A stretch of DNA of 64,000 nt from Treponema saccharophilum DSM 2985 (GCF_000255555.1 NZ_AGRW01000052.1:62001-126000); one strand, 5' to 3'. Positions 50,534-58,958 are shown, counted from the stretch's first letter. Notes: generated from the letters alone by a model not told the origin. Program-made: numbers and translations.

Positions 50534-52150
50534 TTACCAAAGTGTACTTGTGAAGCTCTCTGAATAAATCGAGCCGTGGCTTACCAAAAGTTGCGCCGCT
50601 TTCAAATTCGCAGGCCTGCCCAGCTTGTAGATGTTTCCTGCGTTGGCTTTGACGTATGTTGGAACATCGGAGGGCTTCATAGAGACGTACTCGTATGGAG
50701 GCGTGTAGTCCCAGCTTTGCGCGCCGTTGTGCTTGTTGTTGTCGTAAGTGCACGTGGTTCCGTCCAATGTAGTCGGAGCGAAATCGTCACCGCTGCTGCG
50801 CGCGACAATGTTTCCCGAAGCGTCATATTTCGGGTCGCTCGTCGCCAGAACCTCAACAGCCGTTACTCCGTTCAGCCCGTTCACGCCGTGGTGCACAGGA
50901 TAGACGACTTCGCCGTTGTACTTGCTGTAGTTGTCCTGAAGTTTTATGAGAGCCGGATATCCGTATTCCCATCCCCAATCTTTCTGGCTGAGGAATGAAG
51001 GAATCTCGGCGGCGAGAAAGGAAGTCTGGGAAATTTTCTTCGTGTTCAGGAAGTAGTTTCCCTCGACAAGAATTCGGGCTGCATGTCTTCCGTCAATTCC
51101 GTAAGAAGAAACATTGTCGTAGTAGTTGTTGAGGACGTGGACTGTTCCGAATCTGACCATCGGGTTTCTTTGGTGCGTTTTCTCGAACCAGTTGTACATG
51201 ACGGAGACCGTCTGCTTGGAGTCGGTGTTTCCGTCGTCCGCTCCGTAGTTCCCCGAGGAATAGAGCATGTTCTTGTTCGTGTCGTCGAAGTGGTTGTAAG
51301 AAACAGTGACGTTGGTGCTTCCGCCGCCTATGTCAATCGCGCCGTCGCTGGAGACAGAATTTCCCTCAGTGTCGGTGTAGGGCTCGTCCTCGGAAATCCA
51401 GTCGGAGAAAGAGCAGTGGTCAATCAAAACGCAGTCGCTTCCCTCGATATCGATGGCATCTTTGTACGGAGCGGAGAACGAGAGATTTCGGATTATGATG
51501 TTGCTGCAACCTGATATTTTGAATCCGTAATGGACGAGCGTTGCTCCGCTCTCGCCAACTCCCTGAATGGTCACGTTCTTGAGTCCGTTCAATGTAACGA
51601 TTCTTCCCGTCGCGCCAGCGCTTTCCCAGCCACTGTCGGTCGTGCAAGAGTTCTCCACATCACCTTCCAGGCAAATCAAGACCGGGTTCAAGTCTTTTCC
51701 GCCGGTAAGAACGAAGTCCGCAGTTCCGTCTTTGTTCCAGTCGCAGTTCTTGCCGTCATTGTTCAAGCACAAATCGGAAAGCTTCTTGGAATAGTTTTTG
51801 CTTCCGTTGTATTTTGCATCGGAGGACTCCAGCTGATCTCCGCCCCAATATTTTCCGTTCTTCTGGCGGTATTTCACGTCTGTCAAAACTACGTTCAAAA
51901 CCTTGCAGCTTCTTTGCCCGGCGCCGTCGTTGTCGTACGTATATGGTGTGTTCGTGTCGAATTCGTTTATGTAGTACGTGTGGAAAACGTCTGCGTCGTC
52001 GCCTCCGTCCACGCCTGCGTGCGAAGCGTACCCCACGGCTTTCGCCCCTCTGTCGTACGAAACGCCAGACGGCTCTTGGCATGCCACAACGAAAACCGAT
52101 GCGGCTGCAACGGCCAAACCAGTGGCTTTCAAAGCATTTGCCTTTTTCAT
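50534..52150 (-). CDS. Pectate lyase lipoprotein (PL1 type)
   Basis: A 538-residue secreted lyase that cuts polygalacturonate by beta-elimination. The signal peptide ends V-F-V-V-A-C (Cys24), a lipobox, so the enzyme should be surface or periplasm anchored. Parallel beta-helix repeats run from about 180. The PL1 landmarks are C-V-L-I-D-H-C-S-F-S-D (vWiDH region) and H-Q-R-N-P-M-V-R-F-G (RxPxxR). GAGGAGAA lies before tandem ATGs at 52153 and 52150; the second has better spacing. The gene lies 12 bp after the LRR lipoprotein, and its stop overlaps a possible start of the next gene. Probably a Ca2+-dependent pectate lyase. Confidence 0.85.
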   Translation of the reverse strand: MKKANALKATGLAVAAASVFVVACQEPSGVSYDRGAKAVGYASHAGVDGGDDADVFHTYYINEFDTNTPYTYDNDGAGQRSCKVLNVVLTDVKYRQKNGKYWGGDQLESSDAKYNGSKNYSKKLSDLCLNNDGKNCDWNKDGTADFVLTGGKDLNPVLICLEGDVENSCTTDSGWESAGATGRIVTLNGLKNVTIQGVGESGATLVHYGFKISGCSNIIIRNLSFSAPYKDAIDIEGSDCVLIDHCSFSDWISEDEPYTDTEGNSVSSDGAIDIGGGSTNVTVSYNHFDDTNKNMLYSSGNYGADDGNTDSKQTVSVMYNWFEKTHQRNPMVRFGTVHVLNNYYDNVSSYGIDGRHAARILVEGNYFLNTKKISQTSFLAAEIPSFLSQKDWGWEYGYPALIKLQDNYSKYNGEVVYPVHHGVNGLNGVTAVEVLATSDPKYDASGNIVARSSGDDFAPTTLDGTTCTYDNNKHNGAQSWDYTPPYEYVSMKPSDVPTYVKANAGNIYKLGRPANLKAAQLLVSHGSIYSESFTSTLW

Positions 52151-52164
52151 CATATTCTCCTCAC

Positions 52165-53322
52165 CTAGTTCCATGTAGTTGTGCATTTTCCGTTTGAGAA
52201 CGTCGTAGTGGCAGTTTGCACGGCAGAGCCTTCCGAGTTCGTGCAGGTAACACCCGTGTCAGCGTAGACGTTTCCTGTTGCGGTCTTGCTTCCGGGAAGC
52301 GTAAAAGACGTCAAATGAGGGTTTCCCGTGAGCTGAATGTTCTTGAATCCTGTGTTTATGCCGCTCAAGTTGAGTTCTCCGCTTATGTTGTTCGCCTCAA
52401 GGTAGATGTTCTTGAGGTTCGAACAGGCGGACAAGTTTATCGAAGTGATTCCGCAGTTCTCCGCCATGACCTCTGCGAGGTTGGTCAATTTGTCGAACGC
52501 TCCGCTTGTCAGCGCCCCAACGTTGTTGTTGTTCGCGTAAGTCGCGGATGTCAAATCAACGGCGTAGGCCGTTTCGTTCTCGGCCTTTCCCATCACTGCG
52601 TTGTTGTTATCTCCAAGACGGTGGATTTTGAGATTTGTGAGAGCTGTCAGATTCGGAATGTGCTCAAGACCAGATTTTACAGCGCAGCCTCGTATGTCGA
52701 GGGAAACGAGATTTGGGAGTGAAGAAAGGCTCAAAGAAGAGATTTTCGAGCTTTTCGATATTGTCAGGGAAGTGATGGCTTCATGCCCTGTCAAATCAAG
52801 CTCTGAAACATTTGTATAAATGAGGTTCAGTGTCTCAAGGGATGTCAATTTTGATATGTCGATTGAGGACAGGGCGCACGCTTTGCTTTCAGAACCGACC
52901 GTGAGCGACTCAAGACCGGTGAAATAGGAAAGTTTGTCGAGCCATGAAAGTTCGTCCGTCCAAGTGTACCCGGAACCGTCTGCGGAATACCCTAAGGCAA
53001 CGCCCTCATCGTATGTAAGGGCAAGCCCTGTGGAACTGTTGGTCGCCACAGACTCGTCAGCATCCGAAATCCAACCGCACACATATCCGGACAAGTCGAG
53101 CGACGAAAGCGATGCGGCCTCGTGTCCGCTCAGCTTTCCGTCGTTGTTCAGGTCGATGTTGTTCTGCAACTCCAGCGTCGCGAGCAAATCTTCCGGAAAA
53201 CCTTCGATGATGGCTGAATTATCTTCGTCCAAGTCGCGGGTTGACGTGTCGCAACTGGAGAAGATACTTGCCGCAAGCATTGCGGCCAATCCCATTTTGA
53301 TTTTTAACGTTTTGTTAGGCAT
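52165..53322 (-). CDS. Leucine-rich-repeat lipoprotein with EF-hand loop
   Basis: A 385-residue product with lipobox I-F-S-S-C (Cys24). Residues 57-68 form an EF-hand/dockerin-type calcium loop: D, N, D, K, S, E at positions 1, 3, 5, 7, 9, 12. The rest is leucine-rich repeats (L-E-S-L-T-V, L-E-T-L-N-L, L-V-S-L-D-I, L-T-N-L-K-I). GGAGG lies 6 nt before the ATG. It leads the pectate lyase unit. LRR proteins of this type bind other proteins or host/plant surfaces; capture of plant cell wall is an inference. Confidence 0.75.
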   Translation of the reverse strand: MPNKTLKIKMGLAAMLAASIFSSCDTSTRDLDEDNSAIIEGFPEDLLATLELQNNIDLNNDGKLSGHEAASLSSLDLSGYVCGWISDADESVATNSSTGLALTYDEGVALGYSADGSGYTWTDELSWLDKLSYFTGLESLTVGSESKACALSSIDISKLTSLETLNLIYTNVSELDLTGHEAITSLTISKSSKISSLSLSSLPNLVSLDIRGCAVKSGLEHIPNLTALTNLKIHRLGDNNNAVMGKAENETAYAVDLTSATYANNNNVGALTSGAFDKLTNLAEVMAENCGITSINLSACSNLKNIYLEANNISGELNLSGINTGFKNIQLTGNPHLTSFTLPGSKTATGNVYADTGVTCTNSEGSAVQTATTTFSNGKCTTTWN

Positions 53323-53357
53323 TGTTTTCCTCCGAACGGGGATGTTAGCGTATTATA
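53322..53357 (-). promoter_or_regulatory. Promoter and Shine-Dalgarno of the pectin locus
   Basis: Minus strand TATAAT at 53357-53352, GGAGG near 53330, ATG at 53322. The leader is about 24 nt. No strong -35, so an activator is possible. Confidence 0.55.
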
Positions 53358-53599
53358 GAAGCTGTATATTGTGCTCATTTTGAAAAAAAACGATGTTCAA
53401 GGCAGAAATCCGTCTTTTTCCATTCTGTCCCAGAAAAAGCGGGCAAAATTTCGTCATGGTCCCGCATTTCTGTATTTGGCGTACACGGATTCAGAAGCAA
53501 GTTCTCAATGGCGATGGAAATCGTGTGTCCGCCGAAAATACGGACATGGCCAAATAAAAAGCCTGAAAGTTTTGCTCAGCATCCCCCGTTTCCGCTTAA
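53358..53599. other. Divergent intergenic region between the pectin locus and lysK
   Basis: About 240 bp upstream of both units. AT-richer than its surroundings, no convincing ORF. It could hold regulator sites for the pectin locus, but I see no clear palindrome. Confidence 0.3.
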
Positions 53600-53628
53600 T
53601 TGTGAATCGTCCCGATTTTCGGTAGAAT
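53600..53628 (+). promoter_or_regulatory. Promoter of lysK
   Basis: TTGTGA (53600-53605), 17-bp spacer, TAGAAT (53623-53628). The leader is about 42 nt and ends with AAGGA before the ATG at 53677. Confidence 0.75.
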
Positions 53629-53676
53629 TGTGCTTCCTGCGAATCAGCAAAAAATCATTTTTTCAAGGATTTATAT

Positions 53677-55311
53677 ATGGCAGAACGAAACGAAAACGAG
53701 CTTTGCCACTGGGCGGACACCCAGGCGGCAAGAATCATCAAGGAGAAGGGCGAGCGCGACTTGTACACCTGCGCCTCTGGAATCACGCCTTCTGGAACTG
53801 TGCACATCGGAAACTTCCGCGAAATCATCACGGTGGACTTGATTGTGCGCGCTCTCCGCGACAGGGGCAAGAACGTCCGCTTCATCTATTCGTGGGACGA
53901 CTACGACGTGTTCAGGAAGGTTCCGGGAAACATGCCGAACCCGGACGAGCTTGCGAAATACCTCCGCTTCCCGATTACGATGGTGCCGGACACATTCGGA
54001 CGCGACGAGAACTATGCGCGCCACCACGAGAAAGACATCGAGAACCAGCTTCCGCGCGTGGGAATCCACCCGGAATTTTTGTACCAGGCTTCCCGCTACC
54101 GCGCCAACCGCTACGCCGAGGGAATGAGAATCGCTATGCAGAAGCGCGACGTCATCAAGGAGTGCCTGAACGCATACCGCGACGACGAGCACAAGATGAA
54201 GCCGGAGGACGTTTATTGGCCGGTTGCCGCATTCTGCTGCAAGTGCAACAAGGACGAGACTGAAATCATCGACTACGACGGCGAGTACGGAATCACATAC
54301 AAATGCAAGGCTTGCGGACACGTGGAGAAGGGCGACCTCCGCACTTCCAAAGAGTTCAAGCTCGGCTGGCGCGTTGACTGGCCGATGAGGTGGAACGAGG
54401 AGAAGGTCTGCTTCGAGCCTGGAGGAAAGGACCACATCAGCCCGGGCGGAAGCTACGACACCGCGAAACTCGTCTCGAAGAAGCTCTACGGCTGGGACGC
54501 GCCTGTAACGATGAAGTACGATTTCGTAAAACTCAAGGGCGTTCCTGGAAAGATGTCATCTTCAAAGGGAAAAGTAATCTCCCTCGTAGATGCTCTCGAA
54601 GTCTATCAGCCGGAAGTTCTCCGCTACATTTTCGCTTCGAACAAAGTTGACCACGAATTCTCTATCTCGTTCGATTTGGACGTCCTCACAATCTACGAGG
54701 CGTACGACCGCACCGAGAGAATCGTCTGGGGCGACGAGCTTCCGAAGGAGAAGGACGAGAAGAAGAGGGAGGCCATCATCCTCCGCGAGAAGAGAATCTA
54801 CGAGCTTTCGCAGATTGAGAGCGGAATGCCGAAGGTGAAGCCGTACCAGGTTCCGTTCCGCCTTTTGACGACGCTCCTTCAGACGTATTCGGGCGACATC
54901 GACGCTGTGATAGCGACGTTCAAAGATATAAAGAGCGAGCAGGTCGAGTGCCTGCGCCGCCGCCTTGTCTGCGCTTGGTACTGGATTACGTCGTGCGCGC
55001 CCGAATGCGCCGCGGACATGTGCTTCCGCATCCGCGAGGACGGCTCGAAGGCCGACGACATCGCGGGCGACATCCTCACGGCAGTGTGCCGCGTCCGCGA
55101 CGAAGTCGTCCCGAACCTCGACACGTTCGCCACCGACAAGGACTGCCAGCAGGCTATGTACGCCATCGCGACCGAGCTCGGGCTTGAGGCGAAGGCTCTC
55201 TTCACCGCGCTCTACCACGCGCTCGTCGGAAAGGACCAGGGCCCGCGCCTTGCGAATTTCATGCGCATCATAGGAAAGGAGCGCCTGACGAAGATTCTGT
55301 CGGTCTATTGA
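53677..55311 (+). CDS. lysK: Class I lysyl-tRNA synthetase
   Basis: Charges tRNA-Lys. This is the class I (archaeal-type) enzyme that spirochaetes and a few other bacteria use in place of class II LysRS, so it supports the spirochaete assignment. 544 residues: H-I-G-N at 43-46 (HIGH motif), zinc-type cysteines C-C-K-C (187-190) and C-K-A-C (210-213), K-M-S-S-S at 292-296, and a helical anticodon domain to the end. AAGGA gives the ribosome-binding site. An ordinary sigma-70 promoter with a 42-nt leader lies upstream. Confidence 0.95.
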   Translation: MAERNENELCHWADTQAARIIKEKGERDLYTCASGITPSGTVHIGNFREIITVDLIVRALRDRGKNVRFIYSWDDYDVFRKVPGNMPNPDELAKYLRFPITMVPDTFGRDENYARHHEKDIENQLPRVGIHPEFLYQASRYRANRYAEGMRIAMQKRDVIKECLNAYRDDEHKMKPEDVYWPVAAFCCKCNKDETEIIDYDGEYGITYKCKACGHVEKGDLRTSKEFKLGWRVDWPMRWNEEKVCFEPGGKDHISPGGSYDTAKLVSKKLYGWDAPVTMKYDFVKLKGVPGKMSSSKGKVISLVDALEVYQPEVLRYIFASNKVDHEFSISFDLDVLTIYEAYDRTERIVWGDELPKEKDEKKREAIILREKRIYELSQIESGMPKVKPYQVPFRLLTTLLQTYSGDIDAVIATFKDIKSEQVECLRRRLVCAWYWITSCAPECAADMCFRIREDGSKADDIAGDILTAVCRVRDEVVPNLDTFATDKDCQQAMYAIATELGLEAKALFTALYHALVGKDQGPRLANFMRIIGKERLTKILSVY

Positions 55312-55408
55312 TGTACTGAAAAGTGAGGGAAGCCCCTTCCGCATCCGTTTCGGGGCGCGGCGGGGGCGTTTTTGAGGTGCCGCTTGCGCATTGCGATAAT
55401 TCGGCACG

Positions 55409-55478
55409 TATAGTAAACTGGATGCCGGAAAGCGTCGTTTCGGGGGACCTGCATTTTTGCGTGCGGGTCCTTTTTTTT
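55409..55478 (+). ncRNA. Candidate small RNA with terminator
   Basis: TATAGT (55409-55414) could be a -10, although the TTGCGC upstream is 19 bp away. A hairpin GGACCTGCA/TGCGGGTCC (55445-55470, one G-U) with an eight-base T-run follows. The transcript would be about 60 nt. The hairpin could instead terminate lysK. Confidence 0.25.
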
Positions 55479-55572
55479 GTCCGGTTTCTTTGGCGATTTT
55501 GTCCCGAATTTGCGCCATTTTATGCGCATTTATCGGGGTTTTTGGGGGATTTTATACGGATAAAACCAGCGC

Positions 55573-55627
55573 GTTCATCCGCATAAACGGAACTGTCCGT
55601 GCGGATGAACGGAGCGCGTTTATGCGG
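55573..55627. repeat. Overlapping inverted repeats, mutually exclusive hairpins
   Basis: GTTCATCCGCA (55573-55583) pairs with TGCGGATGAAC (55600-55610). CCGCATAAACG (55579-55589) pairs with CGTTTATGCGG (55617-55627). Both are 11-bp perfect, and they share bases 55579-55583, so only one can form fully at a time. The rest of the lysK-55851 gap holds no gene that I can support. Confidence 0.5.
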
Positions 55628-55834
55628 ACGGAGCGGGCCGTGCCATCGGGATGAATTTTCCGGTGCGCGCGGATGCGTTTCCGCTGCGAAAGCCGTTTCG
55701 GCACGACGGGGTTGGGGCATCGTTTTGACATTCCGAAAATCCTGTTCCCGAAATCCCTGTTCCGGCTTCGGCAGGCGGTCAGGCGGCGCGAATGTAAATT
55801 GCTGTTTTCCGTATTTTTCCACTGATTGCGAGTG

Positions 55835-55853
55835 TGATATACTCGTGCGCATG
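55835..55853 (+). promoter_or_regulatory. Leaderless extended -10 promoter
   Basis: TGA-TATACT (TATACT at 55838-55843), then 7 nt to the ATG at 55851. No Shine-Dalgarno. It decides the start: the frame opens at 55599. Confidence 0.65.
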
Positions 55854-56687
55854 TACTACATTTTTGACGAAAAAACAGGGAAGTGGACGCCTTCGCGTAC
55901 GGAAAAACTGCGCGACGTCGAGTGCGATTCCGAGAAACTCGTGCTGCAGCTCGTCACCATAGAGCCGAACGCCGAGAAGCTGACAGTTGATTTCCGCGCG
56001 ACATACGCGAAGGTCGAGAAGATTGTCGACGAGATGAAGATGCGGCAGATATATTACGAGAGCGTGTTCGACATGAGAAACCATGCCGTAATCGAAAATC
56101 CGCTTGAGCGGAGCCAGTTCAGCCTGCTTGAGTCGTCGGAATGCCAGATACCGCTTGAGGTGCTCGAAATCCTCAAGAACGTGCTCGAGCTTCTTTCTTC
56201 CGGCGTCTACGGGATGCGGCTCGGCTTCGCTCCGAAAACGCTTTCCGACATCGAGAACTACGTGCGGAACCCGCTCCGCCGCATCGCGGGCGACGAGAAC
56301 AAAATCGAGAACACGAAGATAAACTACCTCGACACAAGCTCGCTCGGCTGGCGCGACAGCGGCATGGATTACGAGTTCATCCTCCCGAAGAACACCGACG
56401 AGGTGTATTTCTACTCCGACTGGCTTTCGATGTTCAGGAAGGAGGACGGCAAGGATTACATCGCCGAGGTGCTTGCCAACGACATCGTGCTGATGTTCGT
56501 GAAGAAGGGAAACGAGATTGTCGCGGGAATCGAGCTGCACGGCCCGAAGATTGTGCAGGTCGCCGGAAAGTACAAGAACTGGTTCTACGGAAGCAAGGAC
56601 AAATACAACGATTTCTGCGTCAACGTCAAGCGCTGGGCGGTGAAGCATTCCCTGAAAATCGCCGACGAGGAATTCTCGCGCCGGTAG
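55851..56687 (+). CDS. Hypothetical protein
   Basis: A 278-residue soluble protein without signal peptide or membrane segment. It begins M-Y-Y-I-F-D-E-K-T-G-K-W. The C-terminal part has I-E-L-H-G-P-K-I-V-Q-V-A-G-K-Y-K-N-W, which recalls the last strand block of PcfJ-like proteins, but the rest does not clearly match and I do not assign it. Central region F-I-L-P-K-N-T-D-E-V. It stands alone between its own leaderless promoter and a terminator. Confidence 0.6.
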   Translation: MYYIFDEKTGKWTPSRTEKLRDVECDSEKLVLQLVTIEPNAEKLTVDFRATYAKVEKIVDEMKMRQIYYESVFDMRNHAVIENPLERSQFSLLESSECQIPLEVLEILKNVLELLSSGVYGMRLGFAPKTLSDIENYVRNPLRRIAGDENKIENTKINYLDTSSLGWRDSGMDYEFILPKNTDEVYFYSDWLSMFRKEDGKDYIAEVLANDIVLMFVKKGNEIVAGIELHGPKIVQVAGKYKNWFYGSKDKYNDFCVNVKRWAVKHSLKIADEEFSRR

Positions 56688-56704
56688 GACGGGGCAAGAA
56701 AACA

Positions 56705-56762
56705 AAAGGGCTGCCCAAAAAGCGGTGCCGTGCGGCGGCTTTCGCTTTCGGGGCAGCCTTTT
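56705..56762. terminator. Bidirectional terminator
   Basis: GGCTGCCC (56709-56716) pairs with GGGCAGCC (56751-56758), with A-run before and T-run after. The loop is long and can fold. It serves the hypothetical gene (+) and metY (-). Confidence 0.75.
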
Positions 56763-56808
56763 AGTTTGCGCGGGAATCTGCCGAAAAGGCGGTTCAGGCG
56801 CTTTTTTT

Positions 56809-58083
56809 TCAGAGCGCGGCGAGCGCGTTCTTGATGTCGGCGATAAGGTCGTCCGCGTTCTCAAGCCCGACTGAGAGGCGCACGAGGTCGGGCGCGACTC
56901 CCGCGGCGAGAAGCTCCTCGTCGTTCATCTGCCGGTGGGTGCTGCTTGCCGGATGGAGGCAGCAGGTGCGCGCGTCGGCGACATGCGTCGCAATCATGCC
57001 GAGCTTCAGCCCCGCCATGAATTTTTCCGCGGCCGCGCGTCCGCCCTTGACGCCGAACGAGACGACGCCGCAGGAGCCGTTCGGGAGGTATTTTTTCGCG
57101 CGCTCGTAGTATTTTCCCGATTTCAGCCCCGGGTAGTTCACCCACGCGATTTTGTCGCTGCTTTCGAGGAATTCCGCTATTTTCTGGGCGTTCGCGCAAT
57201 GGCGCTCCATGCGGACGGGGAGGCTCTCAAGCCCAAGGTTCAGCATGAACGCGTTCATCGGCGACTGCACCGTGCCGAGGTCGCGCATGAGCTGTGCCGT
57301 CGCCTTCGTGATGTACGCCGCTCCGTTGCCGAACTGCGTGGCGTATGTGATTCCGTGGTAGCTTTCGTCCGGGGTCGTAAGCCCGGGGAACTTGTCCGCG
57401 TGCGCCATCCAGTCGAACTTTCCCGAATCGACGATGACGCCGCCGACCGTCGCGTCGTGCCCGTCCATGTATTTCGTCGTCGAGTGCGTCACGATGTCGG
57501 CGCCCCACTCGAACGGGCGGCAGTTTATCGGCGTGGCGAACGTGTTGTCCACGATGAGCGGGACGCCGTGCGCGTGCGCTGCTTTCGCGAACCGCTCGAT
57601 GTCGAACACGATGAGCGCGGGGTTCGCGATTGTCTCTCCGAAAACAGCCTTCGTGTTCGGCCTGAACGCCGCCTCAAGCTCCTCGTCGGTGCAGTCCGGG
57701 TCCACGAACGTGAAATCGATTCCCATGCGCCTCATCGTCACGTTGAACAGGTTGAACGTGCCGCCGTAGATGGTTGAGGACGCGACGACGTGGTCTCCTG
57801 CCCCCGCTATGTTGAACACGGAGAGGAACGTCGCCGCCTGGCCGCTTCCGGTAAGCATTGCCGCGCTTCCGCCTTCAAGCGCCGCGATTTTCGCCGCTAC
57901 CGCGTCCGTCGTGGGGTTCTGCAGCCTCGAATAGAAGTATCCGTTCGCCTTCAAATCGAAAAGCTTTCCCATCTCCTCGCTTGAGTCGTACTTGAACGTG
58001 GTGCTCTGTACAATCGGAAGCATCCGCGGCTCCCCGTTCTTCGGCTCGTATCCGGCGTGGAGGCATTTGGTCTCGATTTCCAT
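56809..58083 (-). CDS. metY: O-acetylhomoserine sulfhydrylase
   Basis: A PLP enzyme of the Cys/Met metabolism family that makes homocysteine from O-acetylhomoserine and sulfide. 424 residues, the length expected for MetY. Landmarks: F-K-Y-D-S near 30, Y-S-R-L-Q-N-P-T-T-D, G-S-G-Q-A-A, V-D-N-T-F-A-T-P, and the PLP Lys in H-S-T-T-K-Y-M-D-G-H (about K204). The long insert after the Lys (G-G-V-I-V-D-S-G-K-F-D-W) separates MetY from MetB/MetC. AGGAG precedes the ATG, and a TAGAAT -10 lies about 70 bp upstream. Confidence 0.92.
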   Translation of the reverse strand: MEIETKCLHAGYEPKNGEPRMLPIVQSTTFKYDSSEEMGKLFDLKANGYFYSRLQNPTTDAVAAKIAALEGGSAAMLTGSGQAATFLSVFNIAGAGDHVVASSTIYGGTFNLFNVTMRRMGIDFTFVDPDCTDEELEAAFRPNTKAVFGETIANPALIVFDIERFAKAAHAHGVPLIVDNTFATPINCRPFEWGADIVTHSTTKYMDGHDATVGGVIVDSGKFDWMAHADKFPGLTTPDESYHGITYATQFGNGAAYITKATAQLMRDLGTVQSPMNAFMLNLGLESLPVRMERHCANAQKIAEFLESSDKIAWVNYPGLKSGKYYERAKKYLPNGSCGVVSFGVKGGRAAAEKFMAGLKLGMIATHVADARTCCLHPASSTHRQMNDEELLAAGVAPDLVRLSVGLENADDLIADIKNALAAL

Positions 58084-58253
58084 TTTTTTTCTCCTGTAGT
58101 TTTGAATTCCTGTTTCCGCGGAAAAATTCGGAAAATCCCCGCGGCGGTTTTATTCTACCTCATTGCGATTTTTTCGTCGCTTTTGCATCCGTTATCCCGT
58201 ATCATAAAAAAAAAGAAAAATCGCGGCCGATGCGTTTTTTCCTTCTTTTCCGC

Positions 58254-58281
58254 TTGACGTACGGAAAAAATTGTATATAAT
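58254..58281 (+). promoter_or_regulatory. Promoter of the rubrerythrin gene
   Basis: TTGACG (58254-58259), 16-bp spacer, TATAAT (58276-58281). The predicted start is near 58288 and the leader about 69 nt, with GGGGG before the ATG. Confidence 0.8.
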
Positions 58282-58302
58282 ACAATATTGTAATCGTTAC
58301 AA
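58271..58302. promoter_or_regulatory. Two tandem 15-bp operator-like palindromes
   Basis: TTGTATATAATACAA (58271-58285) overlaps the -10 box. TTGTAATCGTTACAA (58288-58302) begins at the start point. Each has 6-bp perfect arms around a 3-bp centre, and the centres are 17 bp apart. Such a pair over a promoter points to a repressor; the peroxide regulator PerR is one candidate by analogy, but the sequence is not a clean PerR box. Confidence 0.65.
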
Positions 58303-58356
58303 AAAAAGCGGAGAGCTGAGATGCCGCATGACGATTCGATACAGGGGGTATATATT

Positions 58357-58896
58357 ATGAAGAAATGGGTTTGCAAGGTCTGCGGATATGTGCACACTGG
58401 CGACAACGCTCCTGAGGTTTGCCCTCAGTGCAAGGCGAAGAATGCGTTCTCCGAGATGAAGGAGAGCGCTGGTTTTGCCGACGAGCACAAAGTCGGAGTC
58501 GCAAAGGGGCTTGACGAGAGAGTCGTCCAGGATTTGCGCGACAATTTCAACGGCGAATGCTCGGAGGTCGGAATGTACCTTGCGATGGCGCGCCAGGCGG
58601 ACAGGGAAGGCTATCCCGAGGTCGCTGAGGCGTTCAAGAGATATGCGTTTGAGGAGGCCGACCACGCCTCCCGCTTCGCGGAGCTTCTCGGGGAAGTCCT
58701 CACGGATTCCACAAAGAAGAACCTCCAGATGCGCGCCGATGCGGAAGCCGGTGCGTGCGAGGGAAAGCTTGCGCTCGCAAAGCTCGCCAAGGAGCTCGGC
58801 TACGATGCCGTCCATGACACTGTCCACGAGATGGCAAAGGACGAGGCCCGCCACGGTGCCGGATTCCAGGGACTTTTGAAGAGGTACTTCGGCTGA
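58357..58896 (+). CDS. Rubrerythrin with N-terminal rubredoxin domain (reverse type)
   Basis: Reduces hydrogen peroxide in anaerobes. 179 residues. The rubredoxin iron site is N-terminal (C6, C9, C22, C25: C-K-V-C-G and V-C-P-Q-C). The di-iron erythrin domain follows with E-E-A-D-H-A-S-R-F and D-E-A-R-H-G-A-G-F (ExxH ligands). Classical rubrerythrin has the rubredoxin domain at the C-terminus, so this is the reverse arrangement seen in clostridia. The in-frame ATG at 58321 is less likely than 58357, which has GGGGG upstream. The operator-like palindromes suggest oxidant-responsive control. Confidence 0.92.
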   Translation: MKKWVCKVCGYVHTGDNAPEVCPQCKAKNAFSEMKESAGFADEHKVGVAKGLDERVVQDLRDNFNGECSEVGMYLAMARQADREGYPEVAEAFKRYAFEEADHASRFAELLGEVLTDSTKKNLQMRADAEAGACEGKLALAKLAKELGYDAVHDTVHEMAKDEARHGAGFQGLLKRYFG

Positions 58897-58916
58897 TTCA
58901 GCCTTATGTAGTTGTC

Positions 58917-58958
58917 GCCCCGCGCGGAGAAGTTTTTTCCGCGCGGGGCATTTTTTTT
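58917..58958 (+). terminator. Rho-independent terminator of the rubrerythrin gene
   Basis: GCCCCGCGCGGA/TCCGCGCGGGGC 12-bp perfect stem with a 9-base loop and eight T residues. Confidence 0.95.
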
